A stretch of DNA of 64,000 bases, taken from NCBI RefSeq assembly GCF_007754425.1, contig NZ_CP037452.1, positions 3,013,164 through 3,077,163 on the forward strand. Reading direction: 5' to 3'. This DNA is from Gimesia fumaroli (GTDB lineage Bacteria > Planctomycetota > Planctomycetia > Planctomycetales > Planctomycetaceae). Positions within the stretch are counted from its first letter, which is position 1. Each line of letters opens with the position of its first letter. The position numbers and the translations under genes were made by a program. Below, one piece after another: positions 37,153 to 46,873 of the stretch. The notes beneath the pieces were generated by a model, which saw only the letters and a list, made by a program, of their open reading frames with translations, did no database searches and was not told where the DNA came from.

Positions 37153-37629
37153 ATGGAGCTAATTATTATCAGGCATGGAAAAGCAGAAAATGCAGGTGTG
37201 GTTCCCGGAGGTGATTCCGCGCGCCCTTTGACCGAGCACGGCAGTCACCAGTTTCGAAAAGTAGCGAAATGGATTGGCAAGCATCAGAGTGCGCCCGATT
37301 TAATCTTGCATAGTCCCCTGGTCCGAACGACACAGACGGCTCAGATATTACGGGATGTTGTGGAATTGGACGATGACTTATGCTGCCCGCAGAATTGGCT
37401 GGGGTTTGGGCTGAATCTGGATGCACTCATCTCTCATGTTCGATCGACGGCCTGTGAACGCATTGCGGTTGTCGCGCATATGCCGGATGTCGCGCGCTGT
37501 ACCGCCGACTTGATTGGCGGAGGCGCGATTACATTCAAGCCCGGTAATGCGGCCTGTATTCAGTTTGATTCGCTGATCGGAATCGGGCAAGGCAGTCTGA
37601 AATGGCATCTGAGTGCACCACTGTTTTAA
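37153..37629 (+). CDS. sixA: SixA-like phosphohistidine phosphatase
   Basis: A 158-residue histidine phosphatase (RHG family). The catalytic His lies in MELIIIRHGKAENAG (residues 7-9). LHSPLVRTTQTAQIL and VAHMPDVARC contain the second Arg and His. SixA dephosphorylates phosphohistidine on HPt domains or the phosphotransferase protein NPr. The size and motifs fit SixA well. There is no histidine kinase beside it. It is separated from the HAD gene by a hairpin at the transcript ends. Confidence 0.88.
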   Translation: MELIIIRHGKAENAGVVPGGDSARPLTEHGSHQFRKVAKWIGKHQSAPDLILHSPLVRTTQTAQILRDVVELDDDLCCPQNWLGFGLNLDALISHVRSTACERIAVVAHMPDVARCTADLIGGGAITFKPGNAACIQFDSLIGIGQGSLKWHLSAPLF

Positions 37630-37651
37630 GCATTGCGATCGGAGCGATGCT
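37629..37651. terminator. Hairpin between convergent sixA and HAD genes
   Basis: AGCATTGC (37629-37636) pairs with GCGATGCT (37644-37651), with one T-G wobble, around a seven-base loop. It overlaps the end of the sixA stop codon. There is no T tract. Confidence 0.4.
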
Positions 37652-37704
37652 ATTGATTCGGAAGCGTGATACGCGAAGCGGACAGAGTGCGTCTTTGCCG
37701 GCGA

Positions 37705-38376
37705 TTACGCATGGCGATCTGTGAATAGTGCGAGCAGTACCGGATCGGCCAGTGTGTTTGCAACCAGATTCGCGGCGCTGAAATCGCCGTAGTCGCTATA
37801 TTCATGAGGGATGGAAACGACATATGCACCTGAGGCGGCTCCGGACTTGGTACCCGCTTCGCTGTCTTCCAGAACCAGCATCTGTTTCGGATCGACTTTG
37901 AGTTTCTCAGCGGCAGTGAGATAAATTTCGGGATGGGGTTTGCCGTGCGTTACATCTTCCGCCGTTAAAGTGATTGGAAAACGATGCGTCAGGTCAAATT
38001 GTTCCAATAGCATTTCCAGATAAGCTCGCGGTGAAGAGGTCGCAACACATTTGGGGATCTCCAGTTCGTCCAGATAATCTAAGAGTTCAAACAACCCGTG
38101 CATCGGCTTTAAGTGCTGATGGAGCAAGGAGTGGAAGATTTCCTGGCTTTCCACCCAGAGCTCATGAGGATCTTCCGGTTCGTGCAGATGACTGGAAAGG
38201 TGTTCGAATCCTTCCATCGCACGACGCCCCATCATGCCTTTCAGGATTTCTTCAGTCATTTCTTTACCCCGACGCTGCAGTAATGCATCGCCTGAAAGAA
38301 AAAAAACGTGCTCGGTATTAAACATGAGTCCGTCCAGATCAAAGGCAACTGCCTGGATGCGGGGTTTGTCTGACAT
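37705..38376 (-). CDS. HAD-IA hydrolase (phosphatase or beta-phosphoglucomutase-like)
   Basis: A 223-residue HAD protein with motif I VAFDLDGLMFNTE, motif II VATSSPRAY and motif III/IV THGKPHPEIYLTA, LVLEDSEAGTKSGAA. A small helical cap sits at about residues 20-85. The pattern fits phosphatases such as phosphoglycolate phosphatase and also beta-phosphoglucomutase-like enzymes. It follows glcF by about 85 bases on the same strand, so a phosphoglycolate phosphatase feeding glycolate to GlcDEF is an attractive but unproven role. ATG 38376 has AGAGTG upstream. Confidence 0.87.
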   Translation of the reverse strand: MSDKPRIQAVAFDLDGLMFNTEHVFFLSGDALLQRRGKEMTEEILKGMMGRRAMEGFEHLSSHLHEPEDPHELWVESQEIFHSLLHQHLKPMHGLFELLDYLDELEIPKCVATSSPRAYLEMLLEQFDLTHRFPITLTAEDVTHGKPHPEIYLTAAEKLKVDPKQMLVLEDSEAGTKSGAASGAYVVSIPHEYSDYGDFSAANLVANTLADPVLLALFTDRHA

Positions 38377-38461
38377 AGGGTCACTCTTTAAAAACTGTTG
38401 GAGAGAAGAAACGCTTCTCAGGTAGAATAGTCTCTCGGAGAACGCAGATCAACTCAGGTAA

Positions 38462-39823
38462 TCAGAGGGTCGGTTTTTGGTTTCGATAGCTAAGATCCAG
38501 GATTTCCATCGGGTGTGCTACCCAGAGGGGTTTGTGTGCCTGACGTAATTTTGAATCGATCTGTAAGGTGCAGCCGACATTACCGCTGATGACGACATTC
38601 GCTCCGGTATCGAGAATATTTTTCAGTTTCCGTTGCCCCAATTGGTCTGCCATCTCGGGCTGGGTCAGGTTATAGCTGCCCGCTGCACCACAGCAGATGG
38701 TCGATTCATTCAATGGGATCAACTCCAGACCGGGAACCAGTTCGAGCAATTTTCGGGGCTGGTTCTGTACTTTCTGTGCATGCACGAGATGACAGGCATC
38801 GTGGTAGGTTGCTTGGATCGGAATTTCTCCTTCGGGTGCAATCGGGCCCAGTTCAAACAGAAATTCTGAGACATCACGAAATTTCGTCGCCAGTTGTTTC
38901 AGCTTTTCGACCTGTTCTGCTGGGACGCCTTTGGTTTCTTCAGCAATGTGACCGTAATCTTTCAGCATGGCGCCGCAGCCTGCGACATTGACGATAATCG
39001 CATCGATGTTTTCCAGGTCAAAGGCTGCCAGATTCTGGAGCGCAAACTTGATTGCCTCCTCATCGGCGCCACTGTGATAATGGATGGCGCCGCAACAACC
39101 TTGAGTACGCGGGACAATCACTTCACAGCCGTTCGCTTGTAAGACACGGGCCGTCGCATGATTCACATGGCTGTACATGGCTTCTGAAACACAGCCGGTG
39201 AAGAGTGCTACGCGGGCACGCTGGGTTCCTTTAGCAGGTAAGATTTCAGGTAACGCTGGTTCCGCAGGTTGGAGACGCGGCAGCAAATCATTCATCCGTC
39301 TTAATTTCGCAGGCAGCAAGTAAGGCAGTCTCAAAGCGTTGACCACTTTGTCGATCCTTAAAAACTGCATGACACGTGCTGGCAAGAGTGTCCAGCGGAT
39401 GCGGTTTGGATAGGGAAAGAGGCGATAGAGAATCCAGCGGTGGAACCAGTCGTTCTGCGGGCCTGCACTGTCCTCGGATTCCATTTTGTGGACATCGACG
39501 CGAAAGGGCTCGATTAGACGTCCGTACTGGACTCCAGAAGGACAGGCCGTCTCGCAGCTGCGACAGTCCAGGCAGAGATCAAGGTGGCCTCTGACGGCGT
39601 CTGAGAGCTCGATACGTTGGTCCACAATCGCCCGCATCAGATAGATGCGTCCGCGGGGGCTGTCATTTTCGTTACCCGTTTCCAGATAGGTTGGGCAGGC
39701 AGCGGTACAGAGACCGCAGTGAATACAGTCCAGAAAATTTTCGTAGGGGATCTGTGAACCGGGAACCTGTTCTGGATCTTTGGAGAAGACTGCCGAATTG
39801 GATGGGGAACTACCAGGTTTCAT
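38462..39823 (-). CDS. glcF: Glycolate oxidase iron-sulfur subunit GlcF
   Basis: A 453-residue protein with two N-terminal 4Fe-4S motifs (CIHCGLCTAACPTYLE and CLDCRSCETACPSG) and C-terminal cysteine-rich CCG domains (GCCGAIHYHSG and CCGAAGSYN). It passes electrons from the flavin subunits toward the membrane quinone pool. Together with GlcE and GlcD just upstream it forms the glycolate dehydrogenase complex that oxidises glycolate to glyoxylate. The gene order D-E-F with short gaps (about 70 and 50 bases) indicates an operon. Confidence 0.93.
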   Translation of the reverse strand: MKPGSSPSNSAVFSKDPEQVPGSQIPYENFLDCIHCGLCTAACPTYLETGNENDSPRGRIYLMRAIVDQRIELSDAVRGHLDLCLDCRSCETACPSGVQYGRLIEPFRVDVHKMESEDSAGPQNDWFHRWILYRLFPYPNRIRWTLLPARVMQFLRIDKVVNALRLPYLLPAKLRRMNDLLPRLQPAEPALPEILPAKGTQRARVALFTGCVSEAMYSHVNHATARVLQANGCEVIVPRTQGCCGAIHYHSGADEEAIKFALQNLAAFDLENIDAIIVNVAGCGAMLKDYGHIAEETKGVPAEQVEKLKQLATKFRDVSEFLFELGPIAPEGEIPIQATYHDACHLVHAQKVQNQPRKLLELVPGLELIPLNESTICCGAAGSYNLTQPEMADQLGQRKLKNILDTGANVVISGNVGCTLQIDSKLRQAHKPLWVAHPMEILDLSYRNQKPTL

Positions 39824-39874
39824 ATATTCACTCGTATGAGATGATGCGTTCGAAAAAAATTACTAAATTGCAGG

Positions 39875-41125
39875 CTATGCTTCTACCAGTTCAGCAAATC
39901 GCTGTGAATTCAAGAGTTGTTGAGGGTCTAAAGCCTGTTTGAGTTGTTGCATTAATGACCATCCGGGAGGAGCTGCACAAAACAGGGGGAGCGACTCAGC
40001 CCATTCGGATTCACATTGATAAATGGTTAAATGTGCGGTCTGGGGAGAAATCGCTTTCTGCAACTGCTTCAGGATTTGTTGGACATCTTCCAGGGAGCTG
40101 GCGGAGTCGGGTAAGTGACCAAATACAATTCCATCAGCGGCATGCGCTTGAACAGCGATGTTTAATTCTGTTGCCGCTTCCACAAATTTCATCATTTGCG
40201 AAGGGAGCACAACGGCTTTGAGTGTGACGGGATCATCTGAAGAGGTCTGGTATTCCGTGAATGCGTTATACAGTCTGGTGGCCTTTTCTGCTTCCACAAT
40301 TTGTGAACTCAGAGGCGAGAATTCCTTCCACTCTTCTCTGATCCGTTCTGCCTGCCAGTTAACGACATTAGCCGGGCCTTCATAACAGACGCAGACGATC
40401 TGATGCTCTGAGGGAAGCTCGGAACGCGATTCAGCCGCGATTTGCCGGGCCGCTTTGCTGTTACAGTATTCAACAGCCGTCGGCCGCGTACCGGAGGTCA
40501 CAATCGCTTCCAGTGCACGATCTGCATTTTGAAAGGATTCAAAAGCAAACCAGACCATGCTCATGGTTTCCGGTTTGGGACGCAAGTTCAGTGACACCTG
40601 ACTGATGACAGCCAGGGTTCCCAGAGATCCGACGAGCATTTTGCTCAGATCATAGCCGGCAACATTTTTGACCACGCGTCCTCCGGATTTGAACAGGTTT
40701 CCTTCTCCATCGATGGCGGAAATCCCGATGACGTAGTCGCGGATCGTGCCATAGGAGAACCGTCTGGGGCCACAGGTATTGGTGGCGATCACCCCTCCCA
40801 GGGTGGCGCGGTTCGACTGAGGCACGTCGATCGGCAGCCGCTGTCCTTCTGCAGACACGATCTCAGTGAGTTGATCGAGCCGCATGCCTGCTTCGACGGT
40901 GATCGTCATGTCGCGGACGGGATAGTCGATCACCCGGTTCAACTGGGACATACAAATCAGGGTTCCGGATTGACTCGCAGGGCAACAGACCGACAGAGAC
41001 GTTCGACCACCCACAGAAAACAGCTGTTTTGGGGCTGCTTCCGCATTGTCAGTCATGAAGCGACTCAACTCAGTCTGCGATGCGGGAACGAATTCTTCCA
41101 GAGAACCGGAATGCGTAGGCGACAT
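39875..41125 (-). CDS. glcE: Glycolate oxidase FAD-binding subunit GlcE
   Basis: A 416-residue FAD-linked oxidase, one of the two flavin subunits of glycolate dehydrogenase. The FAD-binding region shows VGGRTSLSVCCPAS, the loop VIDYPVRDMTITVEAGMRL and LGGVIATNTCGPRR, then GRVVKNVAGYDLSKML. It is slightly longer than E. coli GlcE (about 350 residues) because of extra residues in the C-terminal half. It lies between glcD and glcF, so the role is secure from context. Confidence 0.92.
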   Translation of the reverse strand: MSPTHSGSLEEFVPASQTELSRFMTDNAEAAPKQLFSVGGRTSLSVCCPASQSGTLICMSQLNRVIDYPVRDMTITVEAGMRLDQLTEIVSAEGQRLPIDVPQSNRATLGGVIATNTCGPRRFSYGTIRDYVIGISAIDGEGNLFKSGGRVVKNVAGYDLSKMLVGSLGTLAVISQVSLNLRPKPETMSMVWFAFESFQNADRALEAIVTSGTRPTAVEYCNSKAARQIAAESRSELPSEHQIVCVCYEGPANVVNWQAERIREEWKEFSPLSSQIVEAEKATRLYNAFTEYQTSSDDPVTLKAVVLPSQMMKFVEAATELNIAVQAHAADGIVFGHLPDSASSLEDVQQILKQLQKAISPQTAHLTIYQCESEWAESLPLFCAAPPGWSLMQQLKQALDPQQLLNSQRFAELVEA

Positions 41126-41195
41126 AGGTCTTCTTTCAGTGGCCTTAATAAAAAATGATGGGGAAGCAGATTAACGAGACGGAGATTTACAAAAA

Positions 41196-42704
41196 TCAAT
41201 GTGGTGCGCGGCGCGCGGGATGTGATTGAACCACCCCTGCTTTCTCATCAGCTTGATGCTGCGGCAGAACTTTATCCCGGCTGCAGATTTGCCGGGGGTT
41301 AAAAATATTGCGAACCGTTTCCATTGTGTCCAGATCCGTTTCATTGAAGATCCGACTCATGAAGTTGATTTTTTCCACACCAATCCCATGTTCCCCCGTA
41401 ACACTGCCTCCCAACTCAAGACACTTTTCGAGGATCTCTTCACTCGCTTCCAGAACTTTCTGGATTTGCTCCTGATCGCGCTCATCAAACAACAGGATCG
41501 GATGCACGTTTCCGTCGCCGGCATGGAACACATTGACGATCCGCATGTTATATTTTTTACTGGTGGCTTCGATGAATTCGAGGATTTCCGGGAGACGAGT
41601 TCGAGGGACCACGCCATCCTGAGTGCAATAGCTCGGACTGAGTCGGCCGATGGCGCCAAATGCCTGTTTGCGGCTTTTCCAGATGAGTTGTCGTTCTTCC
41701 GGGGTATCGGCTCTTTGGATTTCCCGGACGTTACAGCTTTCACAGATCTCCAGAATCTGACGGACCTCTTCGTCGAGGGCGATTTCCAGTCCATCGACTT
41801 CAATTAACAGGACGGCACCCGCGTCCAGGGGGAAGCCGAAGTGAAATGCTTCTTCGACTGCCTGGATAATTCCGTGGTCCATCATTTCCAGTGCGGAGGG
41901 AATGATGCCTGCGGCGATGATGGCAGAGATGGCGCGAGTGGCATCGGCAATCGTTTGAAATACCGCCAGCATCGTACGGTGCGATTCCGGATCGCGTGTG
42001 ATCCTGACGATGGCTTTGGTGCAAATTCCGAATGTGCCTTCGTTGCCTACGTAGAGACCATGCAGATCGTATCCGGGCGTTTCCGCCGTGGGGCCGCCCA
42101 GTTCGATGATTGACCCATCGGGCAGAACTGCTTCGAGACCGAGGACATGATTGGTTGTCACTCCATATTTTAAAGTATGGGGGCCGCCGGAGTTCGTCGC
42201 GATATTTCCTCCAATGGTACAGGAGCCCTGACTGGAGGGATCGGGAGCATAGTGATATCCGGTTCCTTTGAGAGCATTGGTCAGATGCAGATTCACCATG
42301 CCTGGTTCCACGATGGCGTAGCGGTCTCTGAGGTTGATTTCCAGAATCTGTTTCATCTTGGTCAGAACAATCATGACCCCGCCGCCAATGGGGAGACAAC
42401 CGCCGGAAAGGCTGGTTCCTGCACCACGGGCCAGAAACGGGACATTAAACTGATTGCAGAGTTTGACAATCGCGGAGATCTGCTCGGTCGATATCGGAAA
42501 AATGACGATATCGGGAGCGGATTTATCGACGATGTAACCGTCACATTCGTAGACCAGTAATTCGTCAGCGTTATACAGGATGTTGGCTTGACCAACAATT
42601 TGTGTTAACTGTTGCACCAATGATGTAAAAGGCGGGCTCCCCGTTTTCAGTTCATCTAACGGCGGGGCTTCTTGTGTTATTGTCTGGTTGCTGGAATCAA
42701 CCAT
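41196..42704 (-). CDS. glcD: Glycolate oxidase catalytic FAD subunit GlcD
   Basis: A 502-residue FAD-binding oxidase of the GlcD/D-lactate dehydrogenase group. The FAD site is visible in PFLARGAGTSLSGGCLPIGGG and CTIGGNIATNSGGPHTLKYG. The C-terminal domain contains VFHAGDGNVHP and GGSVTGEHGIGVEK, which hold active-site and metal residues. It oxidises 2-hydroxy acids, here presumably glycolate. It is the first gene of the glcDEF run. The DUF3604 gene upstream is co-oriented, with 175 bases between. Confidence 0.93.
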   Translation of the reverse strand: MVDSSNQTITQEAPPLDELKTGSPPFTSLVQQLTQIVGQANILYNADELLVYECDGYIVDKSAPDIVIFPISTEQISAIVKLCNQFNVPFLARGAGTSLSGGCLPIGGGVMIVLTKMKQILEINLRDRYAIVEPGMVNLHLTNALKGTGYHYAPDPSSQGSCTIGGNIATNSGGPHTLKYGVTTNHVLGLEAVLPDGSIIELGGPTAETPGYDLHGLYVGNEGTFGICTKAIVRITRDPESHRTMLAVFQTIADATRAISAIIAAGIIPSALEMMDHGIIQAVEEAFHFGFPLDAGAVLLIEVDGLEIALDEEVRQILEICESCNVREIQRADTPEERQLIWKSRKQAFGAIGRLSPSYCTQDGVVPRTRLPEILEFIEATSKKYNMRIVNVFHAGDGNVHPILLFDERDQEQIQKVLEASEEILEKCLELGGSVTGEHGIGVEKINFMSRIFNETDLDTMETVRNIFNPRQICSRDKVLPQHQADEKAGVVQSHPARRAPH

Positions 42705-42879
42705 TGTTGTGGGATGCTTTCAATGAGACTGAAAGAAAATAATTTCGACTTTAAGCTGTATTTTAAAGCAAATCCGGTCCAGGAATCAATTCTCTGATTG
42801 CTGCTTCGTTCAATTCGGATCGTTTAAATTGAGACTATGGCGAGTCAGGCGAAGGATTATCGGTTACATAGGCCTCGAA

Positions 42880-44376
42880 TCACTTTTTATTGACCCAAAT
42901 GGGACTGGACCAGGCCATTTCTCCATTGGTTTGAATCACACGGACATAGTACCAGTCGTCTTTGTTTCCCTCATCATGATCTTCAAATTCAAATTCGGTT
43001 TCCCAGTTGTCCTGAAACACGAGGCGGTGCAGCATGGCCGATTCCCAGGGAAACGGTCGAGTAAACAGCATTTCATTACTGGTGGCGAGCTCAGCAAACG
43101 TCTGAGTGAGCTGGCATTCGCTGGGCTGAGTGCACGAAATCGAGACCTTTGTATTGGCGTCGCCCTGGATCCGCATCACAATCGCTTTCTGGGACCAGTC
43201 ATCCACCTGCTGTTTGAGGGCAGTGAAGGATTGAACTTTGAGTTGGTTCGATGTTTGCTCCAGAATACGATCGCGGCGAAATTCATCGAGCGGCCCCGTT
43301 GTAAAACAGGGGTGCATCTGCTGGAGCTGCCCCCCTTCGATATCGACGGTAAAATTCCAGTCAGCCGTTCCGCCCCAGCCTAAAGCCGGCCAGGGACCCC
43401 AGCCGTATTCGAATCGCAGGACAACCGGTTTGTCCCAGGCACTTTGATCTGGTTCTCGATCGACGGGGAAATCCCGATGAATCACACGTCCATTCTTCAG
43501 GACTTCAACGCGGTCAATTTCATCCCAGCCCCGGACATGGACTTTAAGCCGACGCTCTGGAGTGAACTCTAATTCCTGTCCCATTATCTGGTCGTTCAGG
43601 AAAAAATCGAGTTCAATCCGATCTCCGGTCACGGCGTAGGTCCGCCGGTTGCGGATCGCATCAAACAGGGCTTCGCGGGTCAGCTCGGTGGCTTTGATAG
43701 CGGCGAGTCCTTCGCGGTAGCCGCCGGGATGTCCCAGGTGATCGTCAGTACTGGCGACGACTCCCAGCCGGTATCCCTGGTTCAAGTAAGATTGCAGCGT
43801 GTGTTTTGTCCAGCGTCCCCCTTCCGTGTGGCGCTTGTAGGGAAACGGTGCACGATCATGTTCGGCACAACCCCATTCCGAATGAATTTCCAGAACGGGG
43901 GAAACAGCGGGATCCATCTTGCTGGCATCAAAACCTCGATGCCCGAGACGATTGGCGGGATGATGGGGAATCAGCAGGCAGCCTCGTTCTCTGGCGAATG
44001 CCTGAAGTTCAGACAGATCTTCAATGAGTTCATAATCTCCCTTCAGGTCTGGGAAGAGAATATGGTAGTCCCCTTCCTGGGTGCCGTGGCGTTCGTATCC
44101 CAGAATGGTGACGAATTCTCCCGGTTGCTCAAACTGTTTGGCCAGTTCGACGACTTCCGGCCAGCGGGAGCGCGCGATATGGAATCCGTTTTTCCATTTG
44201 TGCGTGATTTTTCCGTCGTAGTCTTCCACGTCCGGCCAATAGGAGTGAGGAGTGAAGGCATAAAAGTCGAGGTGATTTCGGGCGATTTCGAAGGAGCGGT
44301 CCAGAGAACCCTGCGCATAACCCACCTGATTGTGATTGTGCAGGTCGCCAAAGTAGTTGTTCAAGCCTGATGTCAT
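42880..44376 (-). CDS. DUF3604/PHP-like domain protein
   Basis: A 498-residue protein with no signal peptide. The start reads YFGDLHNHNQVGYAQGSLD, an HxH metal-binding motif of PHP-type metallohydrolases, and further ligands lie in YAFTPHSYWPD, LIPHHPANRLGH and VVASTDDHLGHPGGYREG. The C-terminal third is beta-rich. This build is that of the DUF3604 family, whose members are probably metal-dependent hydrolases of unknown substrate. It lies upstream of glcD on the same strand, 175 bases away, so co-transcription is possible. Confidence 0.85.
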   Translation of the reverse strand: MTSGLNNYFGDLHNHNQVGYAQGSLDRSFEIARNHLDFYAFTPHSYWPDVEDYDGKITHKWKNGFHIARSRWPEVVELAKQFEQPGEFVTILGYERHGTQEGDYHILFPDLKGDYELIEDLSELQAFARERGCLLIPHHPANRLGHRGFDASKMDPAVSPVLEIHSEWGCAEHDRAPFPYKRHTEGGRWTKHTLQSYLNQGYRLGVVASTDDHLGHPGGYREGLAAIKATELTREALFDAIRNRRTYAVTGDRIELDFFLNDQIMGQELEFTPERRLKVHVRGWDEIDRVEVLKNGRVIHRDFPVDREPDQSAWDKPVVLRFEYGWGPWPALGWGGTADWNFTVDIEGGQLQQMHPCFTTGPLDEFRRDRILEQTSNQLKVQSFTALKQQVDDWSQKAIVMRIQGDANTKVSISCTQPSECQLTQTFAELATSNEMLFTRPFPWESAMLHRLVFQDNWETEFEFEDHDEGNKDDWYYVRVIQTNGEMAWSSPIWVNKK

Positions 44377-44528
44377 TTGAGTTCTGCAATTCTGAAATTA
44401 TGTGACGGTTTTTCATCAAAAGAACTGCCAGTAGTTTATCAGAAACCGTGGTCGGCAGAAATACAAGCGACCAGGCGAATTCAGTCTGAAGAATACGGTC
44501 TATCAGATTGCAGAAACGTCGACTGCTG

Positions 44529-46052
44529 TTAGCGAGTCCACTCCAGCCACTTTGAGAACAGACGTTTGATGAACGGACTGAGACGTGTTCGATTAAACTG
44601 ATCGCCAATCTTCCGGATGGCATCCGCCTGTGTGGGGTAGGGATGAATGACACTGGCCAGTTTTTTGAGCCCCATGCCGGACTTCATCGCCACAGAAATT
44701 TCAGAGATGAGATCGCCTGCGTGAGCAGCGACGATGGTGGCTCCTAAAATGCGATCCGTGCCTTGTTTGGTATGGATTTTGACAAAGCCGTTGGTTTCCC
44801 CATCCAGGATCGCCCGGTCGACGCCACTGAATTCCTGCACGAATGTTTGAATGGCGATATTCTGTTTGTGTGCTTCATGCTCATACAGTCCCACGTGGGC
44901 AATTTCCGGATCGGTGTAAGTACACCAGGGAATTAAGAGCTGACTGGTTTTACTCCAGCCTTTGAAGAGCGCATTCCCAATCACAATGCGTGCCTGGAAA
45001 TCGGCACTATGTGTGAACTGAAAACGGGAGCAGATATCTCCCGCACTAAAGATCGCCGGGTTGGATGTCTGCAGATAATCGTTTACGGAAACTCCGTGCC
45101 GTTCATCATAGGACACGCCGGCATTTTCCAGATTCAGTCCCTGGACATTGGGGGCGCGCCCGGCCGCGACGAGGATTTCATCAACATCCAGTTGGATGTG
45201 TTCGTTTTCTGATTCAATGTTGAGTTGTCTGGCTTGTTCCGTTTTACTGACGCGGGTTGTTTTGGCGTTCAGAATGAGTTTGACCCCATCGGCTTCCAGT
45301 TGGCGGTGAATGATCGTCGCCGCATCACGATCCTCACGCGGTAAGATCTGGGCGTGCGATTGCAGCAAGGTTACTTCCGTACCCAGGCGGGCGAACGTCT
45401 GGGCGAGTTCACAACCGATGGGGCCGGCGCCGATCACAGCCAGTCGTCTGGGACGTTCTGTCAGTGAGAAAACCGTTTCATTGGTGAGATAGCCAGTTTC
45501 TTCAATGCCTTCAATGGCGGGGACAGCCGCCCGCGCACCAGTAGTGATGACGGCCCGTTTAAAATTGAGCCTTTGATCGTTGACTTCGATGGTATTTTCG
45601 TTGAGGAATTTACCGTTACCAATAAATACATCCACACCCAGGTCTTTAAACCGTTGTGCGGAATCATGCACGCTGATTTCAGAACGAAGTTTGCGCATGC
45701 GTTCCATGGCTTTATCGAAATGAGTCGAGACGTCTGACGGATTGACTTCGATGCCGAACTGCTTTGCTTTCACAACCGCGTGCGCTGCTTTGGCCGAGCG
45801 AATGAGGGCTTTGGACGGGACACAACCTGTATTCAGGCAGTCTCCCCCCATCAGGTGGCGTTCGATTAATGCAACTTTGGCGCCCAGTCCTGCAGCACCG
45901 GCTGCTGTCACAAGCCCCGCTGTTCCCGCACCAATGACAACCAGATTATAGCGTCCTTCAGGTTGGGGGTTGATCCAGTTGGGTGGGTGGACGTGTGCGA
46001 CTAACCGCTGGTTATATAGATCTTGTGGAGCAACCTGGATTGAATCGGGCAT
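44529..46052 (-). CDS. FAD-dependent pyridine nucleotide-disulfide oxidoreductase (MerA/lipoamide-dehydrogenase-like)
   Basis: A 507-residue flavoprotein disulfide reductase. The FAD motif VVIGAGTAGLVTAAGAAGLG and the redox disulfide GGDCLNTGCVPSKAL are intact. The NAD motif is LAVIGAGPIGCELAQTFARLG and the C-terminal interface has HPYPTQADAI. It has no N-terminal heavy-metal-associated domain and no C-terminal Cys pair as in mercuric reductase, so it is not called MerA. It lies 32 bases after a TVP38/TMEM64 gene, and homologues of the two are often neighbours or fused, as far as I recall. Substrate unknown. Confidence 0.9.
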   Translation of the reverse strand: MPDSIQVAPQDLYNQRLVAHVHPPNWINPQPEGRYNLVVIGAGTAGLVTAAGAAGLGAKVALIERHLMGGDCLNTGCVPSKALIRSAKAAHAVVKAKQFGIEVNPSDVSTHFDKAMERMRKLRSEISVHDSAQRFKDLGVDVFIGNGKFLNENTIEVNDQRLNFKRAVITTGARAAVPAIEGIEETGYLTNETVFSLTERPRRLAVIGAGPIGCELAQTFARLGTEVTLLQSHAQILPREDRDAATIIHRQLEADGVKLILNAKTTRVSKTEQARQLNIESENEHIQLDVDEILVAAGRAPNVQGLNLENAGVSYDERHGVSVNDYLQTSNPAIFSAGDICSRFQFTHSADFQARIVIGNALFKGWSKTSQLLIPWCTYTDPEIAHVGLYEHEAHKQNIAIQTFVQEFSGVDRAILDGETNGFVKIHTKQGTDRILGATIVAAHAGDLISEISVAMKSGMGLKKLASVIHPYPTQADAIRKIGDQFNRTRLSPFIKRLFSKWLEWTR

Positions 46053-46084
46053 GACAGTCTCTCAGTAATGGAGTTGCTGGACGC

Positions 46085-46873
46085 TCATTTGCGATTTTGA
46101 ATTCGATTGACGATTTTTTTTACAAGCAGAGGAAACGTACCCAGGAGCACAAAAGCGACGATCAATTGGGGAGTCAAAATGCCTTTGGCCCCCTGCTCTG
46201 ATAGTTCCTGGAGTGTGGGGACACTCGTGCCGGCATAAATGAAGACGGCGGTTCCGGCAAGCATGCCGATCTGGCTGACCCACCAGAAGGTCCAGGCGCG
46301 AATGGTCGTCAGCCCCATGACAACGTTGATGAGAAAAAAAGGAAACGCAGGGACCAGTCGCAGGATGAACAGATAAAACGCTCCTTCTTTTTCAAACTGC
46401 TGATTGATCACCGCGAAGCGTTCGCCATAGCGGGATTGAATCGCAGATCGAAAGAGATACCGGCTCGTTAAAAACGCCAGCGTTGCTCCGGCCGTCGAAG
46501 AAAAACTGACGAGCAGCAAGGCTTTCCAGAAACCGAAAAACCAGCCATAAGTTAATGTCAGCGGTACCGCGCCCGGTAGTGACAGCCCTGTGATGCTGGT
46601 GTAGATGAGGAAGGCGATCAGGTAGATGGCCACCGGATGTTGACTTGCGAAGTCTCTCCAGTTTGTTTCCTGGGTTGCCAGGTATTTGAGAGTCAACACG
46701 TCGCGGAAATTAAAATAGGCCAGGCTGATGATTCCCACCAGGAGCACGAAAACCGCCAATCGGATCCAGGTTCCTGTACGCGAGACGTGGCTTTCAATGC
46801 CGGAAGCGTGTTCCTCGTTTTGTGATTCAGTTCGCTCAGGCAGTTCTGTCTCTGAATCAGCGCTGGTCACCAA
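46085..46873 (-). CDS. TVP38/TMEM64 (DedA-like) membrane protein
   Basis: A 262-residue polytopic membrane protein of the VTT/DedA superfamily. An acidic cytoplasmic N-terminus (about 1-30) is followed by several helices, including IRLAVFVLLVGIISLAYFN, and the family core SLPGAVPLTLTYGWFFGFWKA and LRLVPAFPFFLINVVMGLT. Proteins of this type are linked to lipid scrambling or membrane energetics. The start is GTG with AAGGA upstream. It precedes and is probably co-transcribed with the flavin disulfide reductase gene. Confidence 0.9.
   Translation of the reverse strand: MVTSADSETELPERTESQNEEHASGIESHVSRTGTWIRLAVFVLLVGIISLAYFNFRDVLTLKYLATQETNWRDFASQHPVAIYLIAFLIYTSITGLSLPGAVPLTLTYGWFFGFWKALLLVSFSSTAGATLAFLTSRYLFRSAIQSRYGERFAVINQQFEKEGAFYLFILRLVPAFPFFLINVVMGLTTIRAWTFWWVSQIGMLAGTAVFIYAGTSVPTLQELSEQGAKGILTPQLIVAFVLLGTFPLLVKKIVNRIQNRK

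Noticed and set aside
44529..46052. Naming the flavin disulfide reductase mercuric reductase
   Set aside because: No N-terminal metal-binding domain and no C-terminal Cys pair; only the general disulfide-reductase motifs are present.
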